Assembly: GCF_003345295.1 (NCBI RefSeq)
Contig: NZ_CP031056.1
Location: 1,488,001 to 1,552,000 of the forward strand
Source: Vibrio splendidus
GTDB taxonomy: Bacteria > Pseudomonadota > Gammaproteobacteria > Enterobacterales > Vibrionaceae
Direction of reading: 5' to 3'
DNA: 64,000 nt
Below are positions 25,262 through 34,893 of the stretch, piece after piece. A program made the translations under genes and the position numbers. Every line of letters starts with the position of its first letter. Within the stretch, counting starts at the first letter, position 1. The notes beneath the pieces are model-generated. The model searched no databases. It was not told where the DNA came from and worked only from the letters and a program-made list of their open reading frames with translations.

Positions 25262-26923
25262 TATCAAGCGACGAACCCATTGACGATAGAAACCACTCTT
25301 CAACTCTCCCCTACTTATTATCTCGATAACTTCAATCGGTTGGTTGAACACGCTCAAACGCTCTATACCGATCTTCTAAGTGACGATGAATGTCGTTGGT
25401 TGTCCGCATACAAACGTCTTTCCGTTTCAAGCCAATGTTTAATGGTTCGTTTGCTTTCTCGTAAAGGCCGTTGGTTTCGCAGCGATAAACTCAACTATGT
25501 TGAGATCCCTGATTTAAATAGCGCACTACAAGAGCTAAGCACCTCAGGCTTTATTGCGTTAAGTCATCCCGCCGAACAACATGACCTTGTCATTAGCAAT
25601 GTCGAACTCGGATTGCACTTGCTCACCAAACCAGAGCTGTTAAATGTATTCCCTGCCTTTAAGAGCAACAAAACCGCGAAGAAAGATGAGCTGTTGTTAC
25701 TGCTTGATCAGCAACCTTTTGATCAATTTCAAAACCTAAACTTCGACTGTATTTACATCGTCGAAGCTCAAGTTATCGATGTTTTGCTGTTACTCTTCTT
25801 TGCCAACACCTATCAAGACTTAAGCCAATTCGTGTTAAGCGACCTTGGGCTCAATACCTTTGAGAACTACCCATTAAGCAAGCAGCGCCGCTTCTTCACT
25901 TCTAGAGATCAACTCAATCAATTGCTCCAGATGCGCGATGTTCAACGCTTGTATTCAGAAGGTGACCGCAAAGACAGTGAATTTCTTGAGCAGCTTTTAC
26001 AGTCGATACCTGCGGAATCAGAACACAGAAGCATAGCCAGAAAACGATCGCGTTTGATCAACGATATCGCGCGCGATCTAGAAAGGCTCAGCCAAAACGA
26101 CCAAGCTGTCTTTTGGTTTAAACAATCTGTACTTCCTCCGAGCAGAGAGCGACTTGCACGCATCTATGACAAGCAAGACGAGTTAGACTTAATGTGTGAC
26201 ATTGTCACGCAAATGAAAGCTGCTCCATCGGATGTGTCAGAGTTGGAAGTCGCTATTAAGCTTGAAGACAGGCTACTACGGAAACAGGGGCACAAAGTTT
26301 CACGAACCATAAAACCGATCTGCAAAGAGATAAAGCTGGAGTTAGACCTAAGCAAAATGCGAGTTGAGCTTGCAGTAAAGCAACATTTTGAAAGCCAAGG
26401 TTGGGATGTTTACTTCTCTGAAAACAGTTTTCTATGTGGCTTATTTGGTTTAGCCTTTTGGGAGGTCATTTTTGCAGATGTTGAAGGCGCCTTTATCAAT
26501 CGATACCAACATCGACCACTGGATCTGTACCATTCCGATTTTGTAGACAAGCGAGCCGAACAGGTCGAAGCGGTGTTTCAGACTATATTCAAGCATGGGC
26601 TGAACCACTTACTCTATATTTACGACCAAAAACACGGTATTGCCAACCCATTTGTCCATTGGAACTACTTCCCCAGATCACTCGTCGAGCACAGCATGGT
26701 GGCTATTCCCAACGCATTGATTGTTGATCTTTTCAAAGTGATATTGAGTGATTTAAAGCTATTTAGAACTGGGATGCCCGATTTGATTACATTCAAGGAC
26801 AAAGAGTTTCATTGGGTTGAAGTCAAAGGCCCCGGAGACAAACTGCAAGACAACCAATGGCGCTGGATCAAAGAGTTTGAGCGATTATCTGTCCCTTTCT
26901 CTGTTTGTTACATCAACCAGTGA
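25259..26923 (+). CDS. VRR-NUC domain nuclease, FAN1-like
   Basis: About 550 residues. The N-terminal half has the SAP/TPR-like helical character seen in bacterial FAN1 relatives (YYLDNFNRLVEHAQTLYTDLLS). The C-terminal VRR-NUC nuclease domain shows the catalytic GMPDLITF, then FHWVEVKGPGDKLQDNQ, with Asp and Glu-x-Lys metal-binding residues. FAN1 acts on branched or cross-linked DNA. Start is uncertain: no ATG exists before residue 62, and homology must begin near residue 18, so a TTG at 25259 or 25280 is likely. 25259 falls in the T tract of the upstream terminator. No clear ribosome site. Confidence 0.85.
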   Translation: MYQATNPLTIETTLQLSPTYYLDNFNRLVEHAQTLYTDLLSDDECRWLSAYKRLSVSSQCLMVRLLSRKGRWFRSDKLNYVEIPDLNSALQELSTSGFIALSHPAEQHDLVISNVELGLHLLTKPELLNVFPAFKSNKTAKKDELLLLLDQQPFDQFQNLNFDCIYIVEAQVIDVLLLLFFANTYQDLSQFVLSDLGLNTFENYPLSKQRRFFTSRDQLNQLLQMRDVQRLYSEGDRKDSEFLEQLLQSIPAESEHRSIARKRSRLINDIARDLERLSQNDQAVFWFKQSVLPPSRERLARIYDKQDELDLMCDIVTQMKAAPSDVSELEVAIKLEDRLLRKQGHKVSRTIKPICKEIKLELDLSKMRVELAVKQHFESQGWDVYFSENSFLCGLFGLAFWEVIFADVEGAFINRYQHRPLDLYHSDFVDKRAEQVEAVFQTIFKHGLNHLLYIYDQKHGIANPFVHWNYFPRSLVEHSMVAIPNALIVDLFKVILSDLKLFRTGMPDLITFKDKEFHWVEVKGPGDKLQDNQWRWIKEFERLSVPFSVCYINQ

Positions 26924-27080
26924 GCCTTAAGTCGACACTCCAAATTCCAACCTAGGGTGAGTGACTCACCTCGATAAGTTGCTCAGCCCCATCAAGATCT
27001 TATCTATAAGATTGTTAGAACATGAGCATTTTCAATCATTTTCGATATAATTAGAGAAAATGCTTAATATATAAATACGT

Positions 27081-29435
27081 ATGAATTTGAAAAAACTCTT
27101 CATTTTAGCTTTTGTTAGCGTCTTCTCAGGTTGTGCCGTCTACGCGGGTTTAAACTTCGACGAACTATTTGGTAAACAACAAGTTCGCGATCGCCAAGCG
27201 CCTATTCTGTCGGCTCAAGCACAGCACTTCATTGATGAAGTAAAGCCCATCATTGATAACCGATGTGTGGTTTGTCACGCTTGCTATGACGCACCTTGCC
27301 AGCTCAAAATGTCTTCGGTAGAAGGTATAGACCGAGGTGCGAGCAAGGCACTCGTTTATCAAGGCACCCGTTTAACCGCCTCAGCCCCTACTCGCCTGTT
27401 TGAAGATGCTTTAACCACACAAGAGTGGCGCGATGCGGATTTTCATCCAGTTCTCAACGAACGTATGCAGAACTCAACGGCTAACCTGGATGCTGGTCTT
27501 GTTTCTCGAATGTTGATCCAAAAAGAGAACCACCCACTTCCAGATCAAACCCAGCTTGAAGGTTTCGACTTTTCAACCGACCGCGACCAACAATGCCCAA
27601 CTATTGAAGAGTATGCCCAATACGAGAGAGATTACCCGACTTGGGGGATGCCTTATGGGATGCCGAACTTAGATAAAACAGAATACGCGACTTTAATGAG
27701 TTGGTTGGAAAATGGCGCGTTAATGAACGACCACATTCCGCTGAATGATGCGGAGCAAGAGCTCGTTAATGTCTACGAAAGCTTTCTCAATAAGAGTGAC
27801 AATAAAAGCCAACTTTCAGCACGTTACATCTATGAGCACCTGTTTCTATCGCATGTCTACTTCTCTGATTTAGCGCAGCCAACGCGTTTCTTCACACTTG
27901 TCCGTTCTGCAACGCCTCCAGGTGAAGCGGTGCAGCGCATCACGACTCGTCGCCCTTACGACGATCCAAAAGTAAAACGTGTTTACTACCGCCTGATTCC
28001 AGAACAAGGCTCCATCGTCGACAAAACGCACATGCCTTTCGCACTCAATAAAGAGCGACTACAAAAGTGGAACACTTGGTTTGTCGATGCTAATTACTCT
28101 GTGAAACAACTCCCTAGCTACAACATTGATGTCGCAGCTAACCCTATGACTTCGTTTGAAGCGCTGCCAGTGAACTCGCGCTTCCATTTCATGTTGGACA
28201 ATGCGCAAAACACCATCATGGCTTTTATCAAAGGGCCAGTGTGTCGTGGTCAACTTGCCTTGAATGTGATTAACGACCGTTTTTGGGTTTTCTTCATTGA
28301 TCCAGAGAAAGCCGATTTACCAGAAATAAACGCTTTCTACGCTAGCCAGAAGAAAAACTTAAAACTACCTAGCGAGCTAAAAAGTAACACCGTACCAGCG
28401 ACTAACTGGGTACGTTACTCTAAGCAACAGGCTCGATACCTAAATGCGAAATCAGACTTCACTAACCAATGGTTCGATAGTGGCGTGAACCTAGACACCG
28501 GTATAATTTGGGATGGCGATGGCATCAACCAAAATGCCGCTCTCACTATCTTTAGACACTTCGATAGCGCTTCTGTTGTTCAGGGTTTAGTTGGTTCACA
28601 GCCTAAGACAGCATGGATCCTTGATTACGCCTTACTAGAGCGCATTCATTACCTTCTTGTAGCAGGCTTCGATGTGTACGGAAACTTCGGCCACCAGCTG
28701 ATTACGCGTATGTTTATGGACTTCTTGCGCCTTGAGGGTGAAAGTAACTTCTTAACCCTTCTTCCTAAAGATGTTCGCCATATTGAACACTCAAGCTGGT
28801 ACAAAAACCAAAGTGCACAACTGAGCGATTACTTGCAACGCAATATCGCCCCTTTCGACCAACCAACAAGTGTGGTTTACAAAACGGCCGATCCTAAGCG
28901 TGAACTGCTCAATATGATCAAAGATAAGCTCGCGCCTGTCCTCGATAGTCGTTTTGATATTGTCGAAACAGGTTTTGGTCGAAAGAACGAAGCACTGCTT
29001 AACCAAGTGAATTTGATAAAGGGAGTCGGCCTGCGTCATGTTCCTCAGTTAGTGATGATCATGATTGAAGGCGAAAATGGCGAAGAGCAGCTGTTCACCA
29101 TGATTCACAATAACGCTCACAGCAACATTTCAAGCTTGTTTAATGAAGAAGGTAACAGAGATTACGCCAATGATGACTTAACGCTCGTACGAGGCGTTGT
29201 CGGTAGCTACCCTGCCGCCTACCTGTCTTTAACCGAAAGCGAGATACCGACTCTGGTGAAAACTCTGCAAAATTTAAACACAGAAGAAGATTACGTGGCG
29301 CTGCTGGATAAGTTTGCGGTACGACGCAGTTCTAGCGAGTTCTGGCCGTTCAGTGACCGAGTTCATCGTTGGTATCAACAAGACCAACCGATCGAGTTTG
29401 GCTTGCTGGATTACAACCGCTTTGAGAATAGATAG
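27081..29435 (+). CDS. cti: Fatty acid cis/trans isomerase
   Basis: Periplasmic haem protein that turns cis-unsaturated phospholipid acyl chains into trans, stiffening the membrane under solvent, heat or other stress. 784 residues, near the known length for Cti. N-terminal signal with a possible lipobox (FSGC, Cys18) followed by the CVVCH haem-binding motif (Cys62, Cys65, His66). Other family text: PTWGMPYGMPNLDKTEY, TTRRPYDDPKVKRVYYR and GNFGHQLITRMFMDFLRLEGESNF. Single gene, terminator downstream. Confidence 0.93.
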   Translation: MNLKKLFILAFVSVFSGCAVYAGLNFDELFGKQQVRDRQAPILSAQAQHFIDEVKPIIDNRCVVCHACYDAPCQLKMSSVEGIDRGASKALVYQGTRLTASAPTRLFEDALTTQEWRDADFHPVLNERMQNSTANLDAGLVSRMLIQKENHPLPDQTQLEGFDFSTDRDQQCPTIEEYAQYERDYPTWGMPYGMPNLDKTEYATLMSWLENGALMNDHIPLNDAEQELVNVYESFLNKSDNKSQLSARYIYEHLFLSHVYFSDLAQPTRFFTLVRSATPPGEAVQRITTRRPYDDPKVKRVYYRLIPEQGSIVDKTHMPFALNKERLQKWNTWFVDANYSVKQLPSYNIDVAANPMTSFEALPVNSRFHFMLDNAQNTIMAFIKGPVCRGQLALNVINDRFWVFFIDPEKADLPEINAFYASQKKNLKLPSELKSNTVPATNWVRYSKQQARYLNAKSDFTNQWFDSGVNLDTGIIWDGDGINQNAALTIFRHFDSASVVQGLVGSQPKTAWILDYALLERIHYLLVAGFDVYGNFGHQLITRMFMDFLRLEGESNFLTLLPKDVRHIEHSSWYKNQSAQLSDYLQRNIAPFDQPTSVVYKTADPKRELLNMIKDKLAPVLDSRFDIVETGFGRKNEALLNQVNLIKGVGLRHVPQLVMIMIEGENGEEQLFTMIHNNAHSNISSLFNEEGNRDYANDDLTLVRGVVGSYPAAYLSLTESEIPTLVKTLQNLNTEEDYVALLDKFAVRRSSSEFWPFSDRVHRWYQQDQPIEFGLLDYNRFENR

Positions 29436-29521
29436 TAAGCGATAAGCCTTAGTTCGAGCTCTTGAGCCTTGGTTAGCTGGAATGGTTAGCCTTTCATAAA
29501 GAGCGCTGACTTGCACGGTAT

Positions 29522-29560
29522 AAAAAATCCTCTGACGAATATTCGTTCAGAGGATTTTTT
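29522..29560. terminator. Bidirectional terminator between cti and torS
   Basis: A-run, TCCTCTGA, CGAAT, ATTCG, TTCAGAGGA, T-run form a nearly perfect palindrome of about 39 bp. It lies between the convergent genes and can stop both. Confidence 0.92.
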
Positions 29561-29601
29561 TGACTTGTTAATTAGATCAAGTTTAAAGCAAGCTCTCGTC
29601 A

Positions 29602-32600
29602 TTAGGCAGAAACATAAGTTAGTAACGCCTCTAACGAGTGTTTAACCAATTCAGATAAAGCGTGGTCGTTATCTCGGTACTGCAATAATGGTTGTTCGCT
29701 AGCTTCAATACTCTGACACAAATTGTACAGCGCTAATAAGCCCAAACTGCCCGCCGATCCTTTGAGCTTGTGCGCCAAAGACTTCACTTCTCGTCCGTTA
29801 TCGGCTTCGCTTGCCTCGACTAATTCATTCAAGGTAAGGTTACTGCTCTCCTCGAACAGCACAACGATCTGTTTCATTTTATCCAATCCAAGGATCGACA
29901 AGTCACCCTCTATCACTTTGGAATCAATCAGTTTCACTGGAGTGTCTCCTTCATCTTGGGAATCAGTTGTCGTCGTGTACTTGGCTAAAACATCTACCAT
30001 CTGTGTCGAGCATTCATCACTGTTACCCTTAATCATACGGTTACCATTTTGCTTACAAACAGCATCGTTTGGATCAGGCTGTGGCAACAATAGTGTTTTA
30101 CCATCGAGTTGAGCAACAATGAGCTGAGAAAGTGCTTCCTTCTCTAGCGGCTTAGGCAAGAAGCCATCAAAGCCAGACGACAAGTAGCTTTCCACTTCTT
30201 CGTTAAACACGTGAGCCGATACTGCGATCATTGGTGGTACTTTGCGTGTTACGTTTTCTTCATGCTCATGCTGAAGCGCATCGTCTTTAAGTTGTTGAAT
30301 TAACTCGACGCCATCGCAGTCCGGTAAGTTAATGTCCACCAGCGCAATATCAAACTCTTGCTCACTGAATATGGCTCTCGCTTCTTGTCCGGTTGTCGCT
30401 ATCACAACATCGTGACCCAGGTTATTCAAAAAGCCTTCAGCAACAATACAGTTCACAGGGTTGTCTTCAATCAGAAGTACCTTCGCTCGGATACAAGCTT
30501 CAATAACCGTTGCTTTCGTTTCAATTTTCTCACCTACTTCAAGTGGCAATGAGAACCAAAACTGACTGCCCTCGCCTTCTTCGGAATGAACACCAATGTC
30601 ACCATTCATTGCCAACATGATGCTTTTACTGATCGCTAATCCAAGCCCTGTGCCACCGGTTTTGTTGCGACCGCTATCGGTTTGGGTAAAGGCATCAAAC
30701 AGACAAGCTTGTTCGCTAGCGTCAATACCGACACCGGTATCTGACACTTCAAACATCACTCGATTTTCATCTTCGATATCTAAACTAATGAAGATATCGA
30801 CCGAGCCACTTTCAGTAAACTTAATAGCGTTACCGACCAAGTTATTCAATATTTGACTGATTCGAGTGACGTCACCACGCCAATAGCGTTGCACGTCACT
30901 TTCGATATGAAAATCAAAATTAAGCTTCTTCTCAGCGGCGCGCCCTTCCATTAACTGATAGGTATCTTGAACCATCTGGTAAAGGTCAAAAGAAGCCGCG
31001 CGTATTTCTAGATGTCCCGCTTCGATCTTTGAATAATCCAGTACGTCATTCAAAATCGCGAGTAGATTCTTACCACTGCGGTTAATGATGTCCGCATAGC
31101 CTGATTGCAGCGGGTCTAAGCCGGTATCTTTAAGCAATCGAGCCGTGCCTAATACGCCATTCATTGGCGTTCGTATTTCATGGCTCATCGTCGCAAGGAA
31201 AGCAGACTTGGCACGGCTTGCTTGTTCTGCCGCATTGCGAGCTTTAGCGTGGTTACCCACCTCGACATTCAACTTCTCATTGGTCTTTTGCAGTTGATAG
31301 GTTCGGTCTGTGACCAACTCTTCTAAGTGCTCTTTGTGCTCTTCGAGCTCACGTTTTGCCTTAGCTTCGCCAACCGCGACCACTTGTAGTGCTTGCGCGG
31401 TGTTTCTGGCGGTGATGATTGCCTCGCCCATATGAGCCAACTCATCATTACCCTTAACCGAGATATCTATATTCAGGCGACCTTGTGCGATAGACATCAA
31501 GGCCGATGAGTATTCAGTAAGGCGTTTAACAACCGAGATATACACCACTCGCCAAACGATAAATGCGACGATAACCAAACCAATAACCGAAATCACAGAC
31601 AGCGACCATTGAGCCAGATTCAGCGTGCTCGTCAGCTCATCAACCGCTTTTTTGGTGCTTCGGTTTGAATCATCAACCAGTTGGTTAACGGTTGTATTCA
31701 GCTGAGAGAACAGCTCCAACGTATTTTGCATCAGAAACTCTGACTTCTTGGTGTTCTCATATTGTTCTAGCGAGATATCGAACACGACCTGGCGTTTTCT
31801 CAACTCTTCAAGCAACTGAGACATCTGCGCAGAACGAGTCGGATCTTCCACCGCTTTAACGCGGCGCGCCATGATTCTTAGGTTGGATTCGAACTCAGAC
31901 TGGATTTGATGAATACGTTCAACATTGGTGACGGTCTGAGTTTCTTCAATTTGATTGAGCATCTTAAACGCCAACAAATGCAATTCGTGCAGACGCTCAG
32001 ACAAATCAAGATCAACTTCAACAAGTGCGTCTAAGGCTTGGTAGGCTCTATCGGTTTCTTTGGTTTCTAGCAGGTCATAGATATGCGTTACGTTAGCAAC
32101 CGCAATGGTAGCCGTGTTCAAAACTTGGGTTCGCGTGAGCTGCTCTAGCTCTTCGGCAAGTAAGCGCATCTCTTCAACACGAGACGTCAATTCCTTGCTT
32201 AACCAAAGCTTACGTTCAACCGAGACACCCAGTTCAGCCAGTGTGTTAATAACGCTTTGAACATTGTTTTCGAGTTTATTGAGAAGTTGCGAATCAAAAC
32301 TGTCGACACCAAGCTCTTTGATATGTTGAAGAAGTGCTTCAAGCTGGCCAAACAACACAGTGCCAGCCTCTTTTCGTTCGGCCTCGTTTCTCGCATTAGA
32401 AAGCGTTTGTACCGACGAAATAATACGGTTACTCAACTCAGAAACTTGACGAGCTTCGATCATGGCAGGAAGCGCTGAATCGACGACGTTTCTTTCCGTT
32501 TTTGCTACAAAGCTAAAACCAGAAACACCGATCAATGCAGACAATAGAACCAACAGTGCCATCACTAAGAATGAGGCCAGTAGCTTGCGTCCAATACTCG

Positions 32601-32616
32601 CTGAGGCTAACAACAT
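29602..32616 (-). CDS. torS: TMAO hybrid sensor kinase TorS
   Basis: Inner-membrane unorthodox kinase of 1004 residues. First membrane segment 12-34, long periplasmic helical sensor to about 335, second segment 337-357, HAMP 358-410, coiled coil to about 465, HisKA with His479 (ATMSHEIRTPMNG), ATPase domain about 570-695, receiver with Asp761 (ALVDINLPDCDG), and a C-terminal HPt with His949 (LAHKLKGSAGSLG). Together these form the four-step phosphorelay. The divergent neighbour is torT, its periplasmic partner. torR and the TMAO reductase genes are not next to it here. Confidence 0.93.
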   Translation of the reverse strand: MLLASASIGRKLLASFLVMALLVLLSALIGVSGFSFVAKTERNVVDSALPAMIEARQVSELSNRIISSVQTLSNARNEAERKEAGTVLFGQLEALLQHIKELGVDSFDSQLLNKLENNVQSVINTLAELGVSVERKLWLSKELTSRVEEMRLLAEELEQLTRTQVLNTATIAVANVTHIYDLLETKETDRAYQALDALVEVDLDLSERLHELHLLAFKMLNQIEETQTVTNVERIHQIQSEFESNLRIMARRVKAVEDPTRSAQMSQLLEELRKRQVVFDISLEQYENTKKSEFLMQNTLELFSQLNTTVNQLVDDSNRSTKKAVDELTSTLNLAQWSLSVISVIGLVIVAFIVWRVVYISVVKRLTEYSSALMSIAQGRLNIDISVKGNDELAHMGEAIITARNTAQALQVVAVGEAKAKRELEEHKEHLEELVTDRTYQLQKTNEKLNVEVGNHAKARNAAEQASRAKSAFLATMSHEIRTPMNGVLGTARLLKDTGLDPLQSGYADIINRSGKNLLAILNDVLDYSKIEAGHLEIRAASFDLYQMVQDTYQLMEGRAAEKKLNFDFHIESDVQRYWRGDVTRISQILNNLVGNAIKFTESGSVDIFISLDIEDENRVMFEVSDTGVGIDASEQACLFDAFTQTDSGRNKTGGTGLGLAISKSIMLAMNGDIGVHSEEGEGSQFWFSLPLEVGEKIETKATVIEACIRAKVLLIEDNPVNCIVAEGFLNNLGHDVVIATTGQEARAIFSEQEFDIALVDINLPDCDGVELIQQLKDDALQHEHEENVTRKVPPMIAVSAHVFNEEVESYLSSGFDGFLPKPLEKEALSQLIVAQLDGKTLLLPQPDPNDAVCKQNGNRMIKGNSDECSTQMVDVLAKYTTTTDSQDEGDTPVKLIDSKVIEGDLSILGLDKMKQIVVLFEESSNLTLNELVEASEADNGREVKSLAHKLKGSAGSLGLLALYNLCQSIEASEQPLLQYRDNDHALSELVKHSLEALLTYVSA

Positions 32617-32708
32617 AAACTTTAAACCTTAAAACGTTCTTCTTTACCCATGCAGAATACGCTATATTTTGCAGTGTTTCTTATCTAAAACCAATAAAAC
32701 GGCAATTC

Positions 32709-33737
32709 ATGCTATCTAGACCTTTAGCTTCAAAAATCATTCTCTCACTACTGGCCACAGTAACCTCTGTCGCGAGTGCTAGCGAGCCTTTGAGCCCAAT
32801 AAAACCTGCCGAAGCCACATCACATAAAGAGAAAATTTGTGCGATTTATCCGCACCTTAAGGATTCTTACTGGTTGTCTGTTAACTACGGCATGGTCTCT
32901 GAAGCAGAAAAGCAGCAAGTTGAGCTAAGAGTATTAGAAGCCGGCGGATACCCAAACATTGGTAAGCAAGCGTCACAGCTGGTGCTTTGCACACAATGGG
33001 GAGCCGACGCCATTATTTTAGGCACAGTTTCACCCGATGCTTACCATGACAATCTTACGGATTGGGTTGGCTCGACGCCTGTGTTTGCTACTGTGAATGA
33101 GTTGACCGTCAATGAAGAACAACAAAAGGTATTGAAAGGCACGGTCGGTGTCGACTGGTATCAAATGGGATTTCAAGTCGGAGAGGTTTTGTCGAAACGA
33201 CATCCGAAAGGATCAGGCGAAACACCTATCGCCTTGTTACTTGGCCCTCAAGCAAGTGGCGGTACTAAGCCTGTAGCACTGGGGTTTTATGATGCAATCA
33301 AATCGAGCGATATCAAAATTGCGATAAGCTATTGGGCAGACAACGATAAAGAACTGCAAAGAAACTTGGTACAACAAGTCATCGAGCAGCCGGATATTCA
33401 ATATATTGTCGGAAGCGCAGTCGCGATTGAAGCTGCGATAAGTGAGCTGAGAGCAGCCGGTAAAACCAAAGAAATTGGATTAATTTCAAGTTACCTAAGT
33501 CACGGAACCTACCGCGGCTTGCTTCGTAACAAGGTGCTTTTTGCACCAACAGATAAAATGGTTGAGCAAGGTCGCTTATCGGTAAAACAAGCCACCAGTT
33601 ACTTACGCGGTCAACCTTATGAGAAACACAGTGCACCCATGATTGAAGCACTGACACCTGCAACACTCAAAGATCAAATTATCGCCGACTCATTGTCACC
33701 TTCTGAGTTTCGTCCGGTATTCAGTGTGAATCCTTAG
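32709..33737 (+). CDS. torT: TMAO-binding periplasmic sensor partner TorT
   Basis: 342 residues, the same as E. coli TorT. N-terminal signal peptide (MLSRPLASKIILSLLATVTS, cleaved near ASA). Periplasmic-binding fold of the type-1 class, with CAIYPHLKDSYWLSVNYGM as the first strand and ligand loop, and VGVDWYQMGFQVGEVL centrally. TorT binds TMAO and touches the TorS sensor domain. Divergent from torS across 92 bp, in which no clear TorR box is visible. Confidence 0.92.
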   Translation: MLSRPLASKIILSLLATVTSVASASEPLSPIKPAEATSHKEKICAIYPHLKDSYWLSVNYGMVSEAEKQQVELRVLEAGGYPNIGKQASQLVLCTQWGADAIILGTVSPDAYHDNLTDWVGSTPVFATVNELTVNEEQQKVLKGTVGVDWYQMGFQVGEVLSKRHPKGSGETPIALLLGPQASGGTKPVALGFYDAIKSSDIKIAISYWADNDKELQRNLVQQVIEQPDIQYIVGSAVAIEAAISELRAAGKTKEIGLISSYLSHGTYRGLLRNKVLFAPTDKMVEQGRLSVKQATSYLRGQPYEKHSAPMIEALTPATLKDQIIADSLSPSEFRPVFSVNP

Positions 33738-33797
33738 TGCTATATTGGCTGAAGAACTCAAAACAATAAAAACGAAACAATCATTTAGGGAACATTC

Positions 33798-34253
33798 ATG
33801 CAAAAAACGACGCGTACTATGCCAACGCATAAGAATATCGCTTTGGTCGCTCATGACCATTTCAAACCTGAGCTACTTAGATGGGTCAAAGAGAACAAAG
33901 AAAAACTACAAAAGCACTTCCTTTATGCAACGGGCACAACGGGTTCTCTACTCAGTAAAGAAACAGGCCTAGCAATTAAGAGCATGATCAGCGGCCCAAT
34001 GGGCGGTGACCAACAACTTGGTGCGCTTATCTCTGAAGGCAAGATCGATATGATGATTTTCTTCTGGGATCCACTGAATGCCGTACCACATGACCCAGAT
34101 GTAAAAGCACTGCTTCGTATCGCAAGTGTTTGGAACATCCCAGTGGCAACCAACCGCGCTACCGCTAACTTCCTATTTAACTCTTCACTGCTTGAAGAAG
34201 AAGTGATCATTGAGATCCCAGACTACGAAGCGTACCTAGCTGAGCGAACTTAA
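33798..34253 (+). CDS. mgsA: Methylglyoxal synthase
   Basis: Converts dihydroxyacetone phosphate to methylglyoxal and phosphate, relieving phosphosugar stress. 151 residues, standard length. Motifs: NIALVAHDHFKPEL, ATGTTGSLL, GPMGGDQQLGALI (phosphate loop with catalytic Asp), MMIFFWDPL and HDPDVKALLR. ATG follows AGGGAA. It is 60 bp after torT; functional link is not evident. Its 3' region has a 24-bp tandem repeat and a terminator. Confidence 0.97.
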   Translation: MQKTTRTMPTHKNIALVAHDHFKPELLRWVKENKEKLQKHFLYATGTTGSLLSKETGLAIKSMISGPMGGDQQLGALISEGKIDMMIFFWDPLNAVPHDPDVKALLRIASVWNIPVATNRATANFLFNSSLLEEEVIIEIPDYEAYLAERT

Positions 34254-34272
34254 TGGTTCAGCGCTCTTAATT

Positions 34273-34320
34273 AACTAAGCAGATCGCTTCGTTAAGAACT
34301 AAGCAAAACGCTTCGTTAAG
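34273..34320 (+). repeat. 24-bp tandem duplication downstream of mgsA
   Basis: AACTAAGCAGATCGCTTCGT + TAAG (34273-34296) is followed directly by a second copy with two changes (34297-34320). It lies in the 3' untranslated region before the terminator. Confidence 0.8.
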
Positions 34321-34342
34321 AACCAAGATAACGTCAAAGATT

Positions 34343-34370
34343 AAAAAGCCTGCTTCATCGCAGGCTTTTT
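34343..34370. terminator. mgsA terminator
   Basis: AAAAAGCCTGC (34343-34353) pairs with GCAGGCTTTTT (34360-34370) over a 6-nt loop; works in both directions, also for the gene ending at 34392. Confidence 0.9.
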
Positions 34371-34391
34371 GTTCACCAGAGTCTTAACTCG

Positions 34392-34742
34392 CTACTTGTC
34401 ACTCCATACCGCCATTTCGTTGCCACTTGGCTCTCTAAAATGGAAACGTCTACCACCAGGAAAACTAAATATCTCGCGGTTTATCTGACCACCAGCATCA
34501 ATCACATCACGCTCGGTTTGCTCAAGATCTTCGCTATAGAAAACCATTAGCGCTGCGCCACTTTCAGCATTCGACGCCAGATCCGCTAAATAGAACCCAC
34601 CCATTAAGCCTTTCCCTTCAAAAGCAGAATACTCAGGGCCATAGTCTTCAAAGGTCCAACCAAACACTTGGCTGAAAAACGCCTTAGTTGCAGCGATGTC
34701 TTTCGCAGCAAATTCAATGTAGTTAATAGAGCCGTGTTCCAT
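34392..34742 (-). CDS. VOC superfamily protein (glyoxalase/bleomycin-resistance fold)
   Basis: 116 residues: INYIEFAAKDIAATKAFFSQVFGWTFEDYGPEYSAFEG starts the first beta-alpha-beta-beta-beta module, and a second module with GGQINREIFSFPGGRRFHFREPSGNEMAVW ends in the conserved Glu. Metal-binding Glu residues (NYIEF, REPSGNEM) are partly retained. The neighbour mgsA makes methylglyoxal, so a glyoxalase role is tempting, but this type is usually of unknown substrate. Divergent from helD? No: both lie on the minus strand with a 151-bp gap. Confidence 0.85.
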   Translation of the reverse strand: MEHGSINYIEFAAKDIAATKAFFSQVFGWTFEDYGPEYSAFEGKGLMGGFYLADLASNAESGAALMVFYSEDLEQTERDVIDAGGQINREIFSFPGGRRFHFREPSGNEMAVWSDK

Positions 34743-34776
34743 AGCGGATTCCTTCTACTTTATGCCTTTTCCTAAT

Positions 34777-34854
34777 GATAATATCTTACGCCCTAACTAG
34801 AATAGCTAGCACGCTGATGATAATTGCTTATGCCCTAATAAGAATAGGTAGCGA
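34777..34854. repeat. Imperfect direct repeat with 42-bp period
   Basis: The segment beginning GATAATATCTTACGCCCTAA at 34777 recurs as GATAATTGCTTATGCCCTAA at 34819; each copy continues with a related A-rich, GAATAG-G/C-TAGC stretch. They are about 80 percent alike over some 37 bp. Fills the gap between helD and the VOC gene. Confidence 0.75.
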
Positions 34855-34893
34855 GCTTGAAGATCTAATCTTAGACAATTACGCCAAGTGACA

